The notes under the pieces were generated by a model. It saw only the letters and a list, made by a program, of their open reading frames with translations, did no database searches and was not told the DNA's origin. Shown piece by piece: positions 9,348 to 18,300 of a DNA stretch of 64,000 nucleotides. Numbering within the stretch: the stretch's first letter is position 1; each line of letters starts with the position of its first letter. The position numbers were made by a program, and so were the translations under genes. The stretch spans positions 68,901 to 132,900 of the forward strand of contig USDT01000002.1 of the NCBI GenBank assembly GCA_900553465.1, in the 5' to 3' direction. The DNA comes from an uncultured Prevotella sp. Its GTDB lineage: Bacteria; Bacteroidota; Bacteroidia; Bacteroidales; Bacteroidaceae.

Positions 9348-9908
9348 ATGATTGACGTTAAAGAGACATTAAATGCCGCCGGTGAGCGCATGGAAATGGC
9401 TGCGATGTATCTGGAGGAACAGCTTTCGCGTGTTCGTGCAGGTCGTGCCAATGTTGCCATACTTGACGGTGTGAGGGTTAATTCCTACGGTTCGATGGTT
9501 CCATTGAATCAGGTTGCCAACGTATCAGTGCCCGACGCACGTACCATCGCCATCCGTCCTTGGGACAAGAAGGCTATCCGCGACATTGAGAAAGCCATCA
9601 TGGACAGCGATGTCGGCATCACTCCGGAGAACAACGGAGAAATAATCCGTCTCGGCATTCCGCAGCCGACAGAGGAGCGTCGCCGCGAACTTGTGAAGCA
9701 GTGCAACAAGATTGGCGAGAAGACAAAGGTGGAAGTGCGCAACGCACGTGCCGAGACTAAGGATAAACTGAAGAAAGCCATCAAGGACGGACTGTCTGAA
9801 GACAACGAGAAGGATGCCGAACTGGAACTTCAGAAGATACACGACAAGTACATCAAGAAGATTGATGATCTGCTTGATGAAAAGACAAAAGAAATAATGA
9901 CAGTATAA
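9348..9908 (+). CDS. frr: Ribosome recycling factor
   Basis: At 186 aa this has the usual length of RRF, which works with EF-G to split post-termination ribosomes in the cytoplasm. Recognisable segments are LSRVRAGRAN in the N-terminal helix, the domain II stretch beginning VNSYGSMVPLNQVA, IRPWDK, and the C-terminal helix motif RRELVKQCNKIGEKTKVEVR. The start ATG is the first in frame after an AT-rich leader without a clear Shine-Dalgarno, as is common in this phylum. It is followed by rsgA, another ribosome-maturation gene, with a terminator-like stem between them. Confidence 0.97.
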   Translation: MIDVKETLNAAGERMEMAAMYLEEQLSRVRAGRANVAILDGVRVNSYGSMVPLNQVANVSVPDARTIAIRPWDKKAIRDIEKAIMDSDVGITPENNGEIIRLGIPQPTEERRRELVKQCNKIGEKTKVEVRNARAETKDKLKKAIKDGLSEDNEKDAELELQKIHDKYIKKIDDLLDEKTKEIMTV

Positions 9909-9918
9909 ATCAGCAGAC

Positions 9919-10024
9919 AAGAAAGAAAAGAAACGCGACATGCTTGCGGCCGTTCCGACGGTGGGTGTAAGGCTTCAGCCATACTGTTCAGCGTGTTATG
10001 TTTGTTTTCTTTCTTGTCTTTTTT
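9919..10024. terminator. Long-stem terminator-like inverted repeat between frr and rsgA
   Basis: GACAAGAAAGAAAA, just after the frr stop, is perfectly complementary (14 bp) to TTTTCTTTCTTGTC near 10006-10019, followed by TTTTTTATTTTT. The loop is about 70 nt. It ends some 25 bp before the rsgA start, so frr transcripts may be partly terminated here. Confidence 0.6.
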
Positions 10025-10042
10025 ATTTTTATCTCCATTACG

Positions 10043-10975
10043 ATGCAAGGCTTAGTGATAAAGAATACCGGCAGCTGGTATACGGTGAAGACCGTCGAAG
10101 GCGATATTGTGGAATGCAAGATAAAGGGAAACTTCCGTCTGAAAGGCATCCGCAGCACCAATCCTGTGGCCGTGGGCGACCACGTCGAAATAGAGCGCAA
10201 CCAGCAGGACACGGCATTCATCACAGCCATAGGCGACCGTAAGAACTACATCATCCGCAAATCGCAGAACTTGAGTAAGCAGAGCCACATCATCGCGGCC
10301 AACGTCGACCAGGCGTTTCTTGTAGTGACGGTGGAGCGTCCGCAGACAAGCACCACGTTCATCGACCGTTTCCTTGCCACGGCCGAGGCTTACAGTGTGC
10401 CCGTAGTGCTCGTGTTCAACAAGACAGACCTTCTCGACGACGACCTCATGCGCTATCAGCAGATGATGATGGACCTTTATGAGACAGTGGGATACAAGTG
10501 TGTTCCGGTGTCGGCCGAGACCGGCGAAGGTATGGATGTGCTCATGACTCTGTTGCACGACCGCATCACTCTGCTCAGCGGACACAGTGGAGTAGGCAAG
10601 TCTACGATGATAAACAGACTGCTGCCCGGAGTCAATCTTCGCACGGCGGAGATAAGCGACGCCCACAACACGGGCATGCACACCACCACTTTCAGCGAGA
10701 TGCTGCCTCTGCCCGGCGGCGGATACATCATCGACACACCGGGAATAAAAGGTTTCGGTACGTTCAACATGGAGCCGGAAGAGCTTACCAGCTATTTCAA
10801 GGAGATATTCCATTTCTCCAAGGACTGCCGTTTCAACAACTGCACGCATACCCACGAACCCGGATGTGCTGTGCTTAAAGCTGTTGAAGACCATTATATC
10901 GCGGCCAGCCGTTACCAGAGTTATCTGTCAATGCTCGAAGACAAGGACGAGAACAAATACCGCGAGGCATACTGA
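10043..10975 (+). CDS. rsgA: Ribosome small-subunit-dependent GTPase A
   Basis: RsgA is a late-stage 30S assembly GTPase. The 310-aa product has an N-terminal OB fold and a circularly permuted GTPase domain: G4 ([10 protein letters not shown]) precedes the P-loop GHSGVGKST and G3 (DTPGIKGF). A C-terminal zinc motif, [14 protein letters not shown], follows. I chose the ATG at 10043 ([13 protein letters not shown]) rather than an in-frame start 45 bases upstream, because the earlier codons fall in the frr terminator stem and encode an odd hydrophobic run, and the family usually begins at this point. Confidence 0.95.
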   Translation: MQGLVIKNTGSWYTVKTVEGDIVECKIKGNFRLKGIRSTNPVAVGDHVEIERNQQDTAFITAIGDRKNYIIRKSQNLSKQSHIIAANVDQAFLVVTVERPQTSTTFIDRFLATAEAYSVPVVLVFNKTDLLDDDLMRYQQMMMDLYETVGYKCVPVSAETGEGMDVLMTLLHDRITLLSGHSGVGKSTMINRLLPGVNLRTAEISDAHNTGMHTTTFSEMLPLPGGGYIIDTPGIKGFGTFNMEPEELTSYFKEIFHFSKDCRFNNCTHTHEPGCAVLKAVEDHYIAASRYQSYLSMLEDKDENKYREAY

Positions 10976-10997
10976 TGTGCCGGCCTGCGCAGTGTCA

Positions 10998-12242
10998 TTA
11001 TAAAGAATTTATCCAGCCGGCAATATCCTTCATCACATCTTCCGACATAGTTTCCTCAATCGTTCCGTACTCATCGGCAAATCCTGTAGTGCAGTGCTGG
11101 AACAGATGGTTGAGGCCGTCATATTCCTTTATTGAGTTTTTCGCGTTGTGTGGAAGCAGACTCTTTATTCTGTCAAGATTGAGGCGTGGTCTCACCTGTG
11201 TGTCCTTCGTTCCGTTCAGAGCCATCACCGGACATGTTGTTGAGGCTATCACGTCCGCCGGATCGTAGTCGACGAAGTATCTGAGCCATGCGTTGCCGCC
11301 TGTCTCCGCCTGTTTTCTTATGTCAGTCGCAGTGACATTCGCAGGACGGCCTGTGCGTCTGAGTGCGTCGTTGCTTTGTCCGGCTATTATCGTGTCGCCC
11401 TTCACGCCCGTCCCTGCCATGCTCACAATGAAGTCGGTCCTGCCGTCGGCTGCCAGCATGAAAGCTATCAGTCCGCCCTCACTGTGTCCGATTACGCCTA
11501 CACGTGAGAATTTTCCGTCCATACTGCGCAGCAGTTCCAGGCCTGCCGCTGCATCCTTCATGAAGTCGGATGTTGTGGCTTGGGAGGCGTCACCGGTTGA
11601 TTTTCCAGTTCCGCGGTCGTCATATCTCAGCGATGCTATGCCGTTGCGTGCCAGCCGGTCGGCCAGGACAAGGAACGGTTTGTGGCCGAACACCTCCTCG
11701 TCGCGGTTCTGCAGACCGCTTCCGCTCACCATAATCACCACCGGCACAGGCTTCTTTCCGTCGTAGCCTTCGGGCCATGTCAGTGTGCCGCTAAGCACGG
11801 CTCCCGCTGCCTTGTTCTCGAAGCTCACTTCCTGTGTGGTGTAATCCAGTGGCGGTTGAGGCGTCTGGGGTCTGTTCATCATTACACCGCCACGCTTCAG
11901 GTCGAGCTTGAATGGCATACCCATCTGTGTGAAGCGTCCCGTTATCACGTTCTTTGTAACGCGTCCGGCGTATGTTGCCGCGATGTCGGGCACGGTTATG
12001 TTGATGGAGTCCGCCGTAAGAACGTTCACCTCTGTCTTTATTCCTTCAGCCCCCTGCATGGGACTGTCCAGTGTGCAACACGGCTTCCCGTCGCTGCCGG
12101 TACCGATGTTCAGTACCAGCGGCAGATTTTTTCCCTGTCCTAAAACAAGATCGCCCGACCATTGTCCGTCGGGCGTCTGAGCCTTAATGTCGGCCGTTAT
12201 GGCCAGCAGTATGGCGGATATGAATGTAAATGCAACTTTCAT
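10998..12242 (-). CDS. Secreted alpha/beta hydrolase
   Basis: The 414-aa protein has a signal peptide (residues 1 to about 21). An N-terminal beta-rich domain (about 25-130) is followed by an alpha/beta hydrolase domain. The nucleophile elbow is GHSEGG, an acid residue is likely in ALNGTKDTQV, and the His is in YDGLNHLF. MVSGSGLQNRDE provides an oxyanion-hole strand. It resembles periplasmic S9-like esterases or peptidases; the substrate is not evident. Its start overlaps the stop of the upstream small membrane gene (ATGA), indicating one operon with that gene and the ribbon-helix-helix gene. Confidence 0.85.
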   Translation of the reverse strand: MKVAFTFISAILLAITADIKAQTPDGQWSGDLVLGQGKNLPLVLNIGTGSDGKPCCTLDSPMQGAEGIKTEVNVLTADSINITVPDIAATYAGRVTKNVITGRFTQMGMPFKLDLKRGGVMMNRPQTPQPPLDYTTQEVSFENKAAGAVLSGTLTWPEGYDGKKPVPVVIMVSGSGLQNRDEEVFGHKPFLVLADRLARNGIASLRYDDRGTGKSTGDASQATTSDFMKDAAAGLELLRSMDGKFSRVGVIGHSEGGLIAFMLAADGRTDFIVSMAGTGVKGDTIIAGQSNDALRRTGRPANVTATDIRKQAETGGNAWLRYFVDYDPADVIASTTCPVMALNGTKDTQVRPRLNLDRIKSLLPHNAKNSIKEYDGLNHLFQHCTTGFADEYGTIEETMSEDVMKDIAGWINSL

Positions 12243-12700
12243 CCTTTTCTTTTTATGAGTGTTCTGAATATCATGAGCGTAACGCTTAAAGCTATGGCAA
12301 GCAGTGCGGGATATATCGATCTGTCGTTTCCTACGTTCGCGATGCTACCGAGGAAGATTACAGCTGTCTCCACTGCCATTATTCTTGACATACGTATCAT
12401 GAGCGCATATTGCGCGGTGTTCTTCACGTCGATGCGCATGTTTATCATTCTGTCAGGGAAGTATGCCGAAACCAGAAACAACAGCGAAAGTACGGTGGCG
12501 ACGATGCTGCCGGCTATCATCCGTGTGGATGTGTTGTTTTCTTCGTCAGAAAGGAATGTGACAGGTTCGTCCATGCTTTTCAGTCTGGTCAGAGCTATTG
12601 TCCATATGACGATTAAGATCACAGCCGTTACCGCCTCGAAGATGTTCCCTTCCATGGTGCGGTACACCTTTATTCTGTTCTGATTATTCTTCTGTCTCAT
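12239..12700 (-). CDS. Small integral membrane protein, unknown function
   Basis: The 153-aa product is predicted to cross the membrane four times (roughly residues 18-38, 62-82, 100-120 and 127-147), with a charged N-terminus and an RKG end. I recognise no family motif. It overlaps the preceding ribbon-helix-helix gene by 17 bp and the following hydrolase by 4 bp, so all three are almost certainly co-transcribed. A membrane support role beside the upstream SPFH protein is possible but only inferred from context. Confidence 0.7.
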   Translation of the reverse strand: MRQKNNQNRIKVYRTMEGNIFEAVTAVILIVIWTIALTRLKSMDEPVTFLSDEENNTSTRMIAGSIVATVLSLLFLVSAYFPDRMINMRIDVKNTAQYALMIRMSRIMAVETAVIFLGSIANVGNDRSIYPALLAIALSVTLMIFRTLIKRKG

Positions 12701-12887
12701 CGTTTTCGTTTTTTACGGTCTTCTTTTTCTTCAGGCGTCCGCTTTTGCGCAGGGCCTCCGTTATGATCCATTGCAGCTGTCCGTTGGTGCTGCGGAATTC
12801 GTCGGCGGCCCACGCTTCTATGGCATTCATCATATCGGCGTCGATTCTGAGAATGAAGTTCTTGGTTTTTGTTTCCTTTTTTGCCAT
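12684..12887 (-). CDS. Arc-type ribbon-helix-helix DNA-binding protein
   Basis: At 67 aa this matches small Arc/MetJ-like proteins. The beta-strand KNFILRIDADMMNAIEAWA is followed by helices and the RSTNGQLQWIITEALR stretch, with a Lys-rich, then acidic tail. Such proteins bind operators as dimers. It stands between the SPFH gene and the membrane protein/hydrolase pair and may regulate that operon; the operator is not identified. Confidence 0.8.
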   Translation of the reverse strand: MAKKETKTKNFILRIDADMMNAIEAWAADEFRSTNGQLQWIITEALRKSGRLKKKKTVKNENDETEE

Positions 12888-12956
12888 GTCAGAATGTAGT
12901 CATGACCAGTTGTGTCATCCTTTGTTTTAAGGCCGGCATGGTGCCGGCCTGTTGTC

Positions 12957-13919
12957 TTAATGATTCAGAGTACCTGTGTTTACCACCGGTTGTGCAGACT
13001 CGTCGCTGCAGAGTACCACCATGAGGTTGCTCACCATGGCGGCCTTCTTGTCGTCATCGAGTTCCACCACTTCCTCGTCGGAAAGTTTCTGGAGCGCCAT
13101 CTTCACCATCGATACTGCACCTTCCACAATCTTCTCTCTTGCCATGATTATGGCCGATGCCTGCTGGCGGCGCAGCATTACGGCTGCAATCTCGGGAGCA
13201 TAAGCAAGATAGTTGATGCGTGCCTCCACAATTTCGATGCCTGCCATGTTCAGACGCTCGTCCAGTTTCTCCTCAAGCTGTTTGTTTATCTCCTCGCCTC
13301 CGCTGCGCAGAGTCAGTTCGCCAGTGCTGTGCTCGTTGTCGTCGTAGGCATACAGACCTGCTGTCTGTCGCAGTGCGGCGTCGCTTTGTATCTTCACGAA
13401 GTTCTCAAATGCCTTCATAACGCTCGATACTGAGTTGCCTACAGCGTTCTGGTTGCCTGACTGTGCCATTGTCTGTGAGTCGATTTCGAACATAGCCTTG
13501 TATGTGTCTTTGAGCTTCCATACCAGCACAAGACCTATCATCACCGGGTTGCCCGTCTTGTCGTTCACTTTTATCGGTTCCACGTCGAGGTTGCGTGCAC
13601 GCATCGACAGTTTCTTTGTAGAGATGAACGGGTTCACCCAGAAGTAGCCGACGCGGGTGAATGTGCCTTTGTATTTGCCGAAGAACATCATCACGCGGGC
13701 CTCGTTTGGTTCAAGCTGCATCATGCCGCACCACATTATCAGTGCCACAATCACGAGCAAACCGCCGCTCACACCGGTGGTGATACCACATGCAGATTCG
13801 CCGATGTTGATGCCAAGCACGATGAGTGCGATGCTCGCAAGGGTGAGAAACAAATTGACAAACAGCATGAGAAAGCCGTTGAGTGTCGTTCCCTTGAATG
13901 TAAATTCTTTATTTTCCAT
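12957..13919 (-). CDS. SPFH/Band 7 domain membrane protein
   Basis: The 320-aa product starts at MENKEFTFKGT. Longer in-frame codons reach 13958 but run into the promoter. Two hydrophobic segments (about residues 13-35 and 42-60) precede an SPFH domain containing RVGYFWVNPF and LSMRARNLDVEPIKVND. A coiled C-terminal half has RQQASAIIMAREKIVEGAV, as in stomatin/flotillin-like proteins. It probably forms oligomers on the inner membrane. It leads a same-strand cluster with the ribbon-helix-helix, small membrane and hydrolase genes. Confidence 0.88.
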   Translation of the reverse strand: MENKEFTFKGTTLNGFLMLFVNLFLTLASIALIVLGINIGESACGITTGVSGGLLVIVALIMWCGMMQLEPNEARVMMFFGKYKGTFTRVGYFWVNPFISTKKLSMRARNLDVEPIKVNDKTGNPVMIGLVLVWKLKDTYKAMFEIDSQTMAQSGNQNAVGNSVSSVMKAFENFVKIQSDAALRQTAGLYAYDDNEHSTGELTLRSGGEEINKQLEEKLDERLNMAGIEIVEARINYLAYAPEIAAVMLRRQQASAIIMAREKIVEGAVSMVKMALQKLSDEEVVELDDDKKAAMVSNLMVVLCSDESAQPVVNTGTLNH

Positions 13920-13968
13920 AAAAGTGTAATAATTTAGTTGTTTTAGTTTTGATATCATTTTGATATCG

Positions 13969-13976
13969 CAAATATA
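13969..13976 (-). promoter_or_regulatory. Probable -7 promoter element for the SPFH gene
   Basis: CAAATATA on the plus strand reads TATATTTG on the minus strand, a perfect TAnnTTTG, about 50 bp upstream of the chosen ATG. The -33 partner is weak. A near-palindromic GATATCATTTTGATATC lies at 13951-13967, just inside the expected transcript start, and could be an operator. Confidence 0.5.
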
Positions 13977-14169
13977 GCATTTTGTTTATTACGGAGCAAT
14001 ATATTACGCACTGATTTAACGTGAATTAACACACTGCATGCTTCTTTCTGTTCATATATAAGGTGCGTATTGGGGTGAATGGAATGGCGTACAGCCTTGT
14101 GTGAGCGCTTTGTGCACCGGACTTTCACTGCATAATTATGAAAGCCGAAGCCCTTGCCGGCATAATAAA

Positions 14170-14206
14170 AAAGAGCGCAGCAGCCTGAACCATCAGACTG
14201 CTGCGC
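14170..14206 (-). terminator. Terminator of the sigma/anti-sigma operon
   Basis: A 9-bp GC-rich stem, GCGCAGCAG (14175-14183) with CTGCTGCGC (14198-14206), is followed on the minus strand by CTCTTTTTTATTATG. It lies 35 bp past the anti-sigma-like stop. The rest of the 322-bp gap (13920-14241) contains only the SPFH promoter and AT-rich sequence. Confidence 0.8.
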
Positions 14207-14241
14207 ATGGATTGATCTTTATGAAAGATAGAAAGCAATGC

Positions 14242-14661
14242 TCATTGCATCACGAGCATGTCATACCTGATGCCGTCTTTCGAGGCAGGCAGGCCCGTGA
14301 CGTATTTTGATTTGCCGCTGCTGTCACGTCTGGCGGACGTGCCCGGACTGTTGCTTTTTGTCTCTATGGCGAGGCCGGTGTTCTTCAGTGTGCCTGAGTC
14401 TGTGGATTCCGGTTTCTCCGCCTGCCGGGTTATGTAGAGTGTATCGATGCGCTGCGAGAGCATACGCATGTCCTCCGGTTCGCTTTTCGAGCCGGTGAAG
14501 AATCCAGCAAGAAATCCTATGACAGCCGCTGCGGGCAGAGCCACGAGCCATTGCGGCATGCTCTTGCGGTTGCGCCGCCACTGTCTTACGTGCAGACTCC
14601 CGTTCTCTTCATCGCGCATCCGGCGTGCCATGCGCGCTATGTCCTTGTCATTTATTTTCAT
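14242..14661 (-). CDS. Probable anti-sigma factor-like single-pass membrane protein
   Basis: The 139-aa protein has a charged N-terminal cytoplasmic region (residues 1-37, with KDIARMARRMRDEENG), one transmembrane helix (about 38-60, WLVALPAAAVIGFLAGFF) and a Ser/Thr-rich periplasmic tail. No zinc-finger motif of classical anti-sigma factors is visible. It overlaps the end of the ECF sigma gene by 14 bp, the usual position for a cognate regulator, so the role is inferred from topology and context. Confidence 0.6.
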   Translation of the reverse strand: MKINDKDIARMARRMRDEENGSLHVRQWRRNRKSMPQWLVALPAAAVIGFLAGFFTGSKSEPEDMRMLSQRIDTLYITRQAEKPESTDSGTLKNTGLAIETKSNSPGTSARRDSSGKSKYVTGLPASKDGIRYDMLVMQ

Positions 14662-15220
14662 ATTGTTTCATTTTCTGTTTTATGGTTGTCATTATTCTGT
14701 GCAGTCGTGATTTCACCGTTCCCTCGGGCATGGCGTATATCTGTGCTATCTCAGGCACGGTGAGTTCCTCTTCATATCGCAGTGAGAACATCATTCGGTC
14801 GTCGGGCCGCAGCGTGGTGAGCGTTGTACGCAGTGCCTGTCTGAACAGTTCGGCGTCGAGTTCGGCTTCTGCCTCACTGTCGGTCACGGGCGAATCGGAT
14901 TGAGTCTCCATGTATGCAGCCTCGTGTATGCTGTGTCGCCAGATGTTACGGCAGATGTTGTAGGCTATGGTAAACAGCCACACGTCCACCTTTTTGCCCT
15001 CCCTCCACGACATACGGGCGGCATAGGCACGTAGGAAAACGTCGTGAGTGCAGTCGGCGGCAGCCTCGCGGTCGCCCCTTAGCTGGCGCATGAAGAAACC
15101 CTGCAACCTCCTTGCGTAGCGGTTGTAGAGTTCTGTGAAGGCCTCGTCGCTGCCACGTGCGGCTGCCGTCATGAGCTGTTCGTCGGTGCGTTGTGCGCGT
15201 CTCAGACTGAAAATCGTCAT
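14648..15220 (-). CDS. ECF-type RNA polymerase sigma factor
   Basis: The 190-aa protein has region 2 (AFTELYNRYARRLQGF, DCTHDVFLRAYAA, VDVWLFTIAYNICRNIWR) and region 4 (LRPDDRMMFSLRYEEELTV, AQIYAMPEGTVKSRLHR). The frame is open to 15400, but the ATG at 15220 overlaps the upstream gene's stop as ATGA and gives a standard sigma N-terminus (MTIFSLRRAQRTDEQLM). The regulon is unknown; the neighbouring membrane protein is its likely regulator. Confidence 0.93.
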   Translation of the reverse strand: MTIFSLRRAQRTDEQLMTAAARGSDEAFTELYNRYARRLQGFFMRQLRGDREAAADCTHDVFLRAYAARMSWREGKKVDVWLFTIAYNICRNIWRHSIHEAAYMETQSDSPVTDSEAEAELDAELFRQALRTTLTTLRPDDRMMFSLRYEEELTVPEIAQIYAMPEGTVKSRLHRIMTTIKQKMKQYENK

Positions 15221-16377
15221 TTGTCGAGCATTTTCATAAGACTGTTTTCTTGATCCAACGGCAACGAAGCCTGTTTTATTGCGCTGCGCAAGGTGGTCAT
15301 CAGCCATTCGTAGCGCGCCTTGTCGTGCGTCTTGTAGTAAGGCAGCAGGTCGCAGAGCATCACCACATAGTTTGCTGACATCCTTTGGGCTGATATCCAA
15401 TTGTCTGGAGTAAACGACTCGCGCAGATACTCAAGCAGGTATTTCTGCTCCACATTGCGGCGTTTTACGGCCATGTTGTCATACGGTTTGTCGGAGTATT
15501 TCAATAATAGTCCTTCGTTGTAGAGACTGTCGAGCACAGGTGCTTTGAGATCCATGCTGCTGATATCCATACCGCTTACCGGTGAATAGTAAGTGGGACG
15601 TCCGGATTTTATGCGTACGTCACGCATTATCTGTAGAATATATTGGTAGTTGCTCTTGATGTCGGTTATTGGTATTTCCGGTTCCGGTACTTTTCCTATT
15701 CCGAGGTAAGAGTACAGCCACTCACGGTATTCGCTCATGTATAGGAATGTTGTACATACTATTATTTTGTCTGTGTGCACTCCTTTTCCATATTGTAGAA
15801 GCCATTTTGGTATGAGTATGGCATCGCCGGCACCGAAGTATATTCCACCTTCATCCATGCCTTGCAGTTCATTGTAATTGTATTGTAGGACGTTCGGTGG
15901 GTATTGTCCCGATTCATAGTAAGCTTTACATATCGGTGCGAGACGTTTTGTATCACCTATTCTAGCGTAATAACACAGCCATGTATTATATTCATCATAT
16001 CCCATCTTCTCGGGCATACAGGCTATGGCTGCTTCTGCGTTTGCAGGATCAGTGTACTCGCGATAGGCGCAGTAGTTGTATATGTAGGAGTCGGGTACAG
16101 CCTTTTTCATCTCGGCGAGCACTGTGAGTGCGGTGGTGTCGGTGTTGTTGTACCAACGTTTGTAGTCTGCCGCCTTATAGTAGTTGCGCCATGCGTTCTC
16201 GTTGTTCGGGTCGGTTTTCACTACCTCGCCCCACGCCTTTATCTGGTTGTCATACCATTCAGCCGTCTTCTCGGCCACGATAGGGCTTTTCACTTCTTCG
16301 GGAGTTGTCTGTGCGACGACGCCTGCTGCCGTCATCATACATACGGCCAATGCTAATGTCTTTATCTTTTTCATCAT
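15217..16377 (-). CDS. Secreted protein of unknown function, upstream of an ECF sigma factor
   Basis: The protein is about 386 aa. The start MMKKIKTLALAVC gives a clear signal peptide ending VVAQ; earlier in-frame codons to 16428 add an implausible leader. The N-terminal part (VKTDPNNENAWRNYYKAADY) looks TPR-like, and the body is rich in Tyr and Trp with segments such as GDAILIPKWLLQYG. I do not recognise a family. It is the first gene of a three-gene unit with the ECF sigma factor (4-bp overlap) and the anti-sigma-like gene, so it may be sensed or controlled by that system. Confidence 0.75.
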   Translation of the reverse strand: MMKKIKTLALAVCMMTAAGVVAQTTPEEVKSPIVAEKTAEWYDNQIKAWGEVVKTDPNNENAWRNYYKAADYKRWYNNTDTTALTVLAEMKKAVPDSYIYNYCAYREYTDPANAEAAIACMPEKMGYDEYNTWLCYYARIGDTKRLAPICKAYYESGQYPPNVLQYNYNELQGMDEGGIYFGAGDAILIPKWLLQYGKGVHTDKIIVCTTFLYMSEYREWLYSYLGIGKVPEPEIPITDIKSNYQYILQIMRDVRIKSGRPTYYSPVSGMDISSMDLKAPVLDSLYNEGLLLKYSDKPYDNMAVKRRNVEQKYLLEYLRESFTPDNWISAQRMSANYVVMLCDLLPYYKTHDKARYEWLMTTLRSAIKQASLPLDQENSLMKMLDK

Positions 16378-16549
16378 GTCTGTGTTTGTTTGTCGTTTTC
16401 TGAAATTGCATACACCCGAGAGACACAACCGTTCGGCTAATAATGATTTTTTTCTTTTTCAACATCCTTTTTTCATAGATTGGAGCATCTCGACAGGCGG
16501 GCCGATACCCGTGGCACGGCTCTATGGCAGTCAATATATATAATGTTGC

Positions 16550-16935
16550 AGAATCGTTTTGTAAAAATTTTTTACCAAAAAAAGCACCAGCTTTTACTTG
16601 CAAAATAGAAAATTGAAAAATGACAAATGGTGTTTTTCGTGGTGGCTAAGTGCGAACAAAAACGTCAGGAAAACCAGTAAGCAATGCGAAACGTGCTTTT
16701 TTGATGTGCGAAATGTAGCATATCATGGCATGAAATGCAGCTAATCGGGAGGTAATAAAGCCTGTATCGCACCTTAATAAAGGCCATTTCGCAGCCCGGT
16801 AAAAGGTACAAAAGAGTGATGAAATGCGTAAGTGGCGGACTGTCAGTTAGTTACGTAACTTCGTGAGAATCGTCTGTACGCGTCCGAGTGTGCTCCTGCT
16901 CGAAAATATTCGAGCTATGAGAGGGTTGTTGTAAA
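16550..16935 (+). repeat. Intergenic 22-nt-array element, copy E (diverged)
   Basis: This fills the 700-bp gap between the sigma cassette and mnmA. Four clear 22-nt units occupy 16710-16797, each beginning GAAATG or AATAAAG, for example AATAAAGGCCATTTCGCAG. A TTTTTTACC run lies to the left (about 16567), where other copies have the T-rich box. The right end has GCGTCCGAGTGTGCTCCTGC followed by TCGAAAATATTCGAGC (about 16878-16915), matching the GTCCGAGGGAGAGTCTGC block of copy A. Confidence 0.65.
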
Positions 16936-17040
16936 AATAAAATCAAACATCAGGGTAGATTCTCCGCGGTTGTTTCCGCGCCGGACATGCCGCCCGTCAC
17001 ATTTCCTGCCTGCATGCGTCGGAATATGAAAAATAATCCG

Positions 17041-17048
17041 TAAGTTTG
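17041..17048 (+). promoter_or_regulatory. Probable -7 promoter element of mnmA
   Basis: TAAGTTTG is an exact TAnnTTTG match 28 bp before the ATG. I see no good TTTG at the -33 position, so strength is uncertain. Confidence 0.5.
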
Positions 17049-17076
17049 CATACGGATAATAATCATACACGATAAT

Positions 17077-18162
17077 ATGAACGAAAACATATACGACAAA
17101 CGCATCGCCGTGTTGCTTTCGGGCGGCGTGGACAGTTCGGTGGTGTTGTACGAACTCGCAAGTAAGGGGTTGCATCCCGATTGTTTCTACATCAAGATAG
17201 GACCGGAGGAGCAGGAGGAATGGGACTGCTCGAGCGAGGAAGACCTGGAGATGGCGACCGCTGTGGCCGCGCGCTATGGCTGTAAGTTGCAGGTGGTGGA
17301 CTGCCACAGGGAGTATTGGGACGGCGTGACGCGCTATACCATGGACAAGGTGCGCGCGGGATATACGCCAAACCCCGACGTGATGTGCAACAGAATGATA
17401 AAGTTCGGTGCGTTCGACGAGAAGATGGGTCACAACTACGACCTCATAGCCACGGGCCACTATGCACAGACCGAGATAATAGACGGACGCAAATGGCTCG
17501 TGACGAGTCCTGACCCTGTGAAGGACCAGACCGACTTCCTTGCGCAGATATACGACTGGCAGCTGCGCAAAGCCATATTCCCGATAGGTCATTACATGAA
17601 GGATGAGGTGAGGGAGATAGCCGAACGCGAGCATCTGATAAACGCGAAGCGCAAGGATTCGCAGGGCATCTGCTTCCTCGGAAAGATAAACTACAACGAC
17701 TACATACGCCGTTATCTGGGCGAGAATCCGGGGGACGTGCTCGAACTGGAAACCGGAAAGAAGATAGGACAGCACCGCGGACTGTGGTTCCACACCATAG
17801 GGCAGCGCCATGGTTTGGGTTTCGGCGGCGGTCCTTGGTACGCAGTGAAGAAGGATGTGGAGCGCAACATACTCTACGTGAGCCGTGGATATGAGCCGCG
17901 CACTGCTTATAAGACCGACTTCAAGGTGCACGATTTCCACTTCCTGACGATGAATCCGTGGGGCGACGCGCCGGAGTGCAACGTCACGTTCAAGATACGT
18001 CACACGCCGGAATATCATCCTGCACGGCTCGAACGTACGGGCGAGGGCTCGTATATGGTGCACTCACAGACACCCATACAGGGCGTGGCACCTGGTCAGT
18101 TCTGCGTGGTTTACGACGAGAGGCATCATTGTTGCATAGGCTCGGCGGAGATAACTGTGTGA
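17077..18162 (+). CDS. mnmA: tRNA-specific 2-thiouridylase MnmA
   Basis: MnmA makes s2U34 in the wobble position of tRNA-Lys, -Glu and -Gln. The 361-aa protein has the PP-loop SGGVDSS (residues 15-21). A catalytic Cys lies in TPNPDVMCNRMIKF and a second in DSQGICFLGKI, as the persulfide mechanism needs. The beta-barrel C-terminus has GLWFHTIGQRHGLG. Length and start agree with the family. The window also encodes a target of this enzyme, tRNA-Lys(UUU). Confidence 0.95.
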   Translation: MNENIYDKRIAVLLSGGVDSSVVLYELASKGLHPDCFYIKIGPEEQEEWDCSSEEDLEMATAVAARYGCKLQVVDCHREYWDGVTRYTMDKVRAGYTPNPDVMCNRMIKFGAFDEKMGHNYDLIATGHYAQTEIIDGRKWLVTSPDPVKDQTDFLAQIYDWQLRKAIFPIGHYMKDEVREIAEREHLINAKRKDSQGICFLGKINYNDYIRRYLGENPGDVLELETGKKIGQHRGLWFHTIGQRHGLGFGGGPWYAVKKDVERNILYVSRGYEPRTAYKTDFKVHDFHFLTMNPWGDAPECNVTFKIRHTPEYHPARLERTGEGSYMVHSQTPIQGVAPGQFCVVYDERHHCCIGSAEITV

Positions 18163-18300
18163 TAGAAGCCTTGCGTTCTCCCGCCTGCATTCGGCTCTGT
18201 GCTGTTTATATGTACTATACTTTGTGTGAGGATAGTTATATTCTTCTTTGTATTATATAGGTAAATATTATTTCTTATTATCAATTATAAATTGAAAAGT

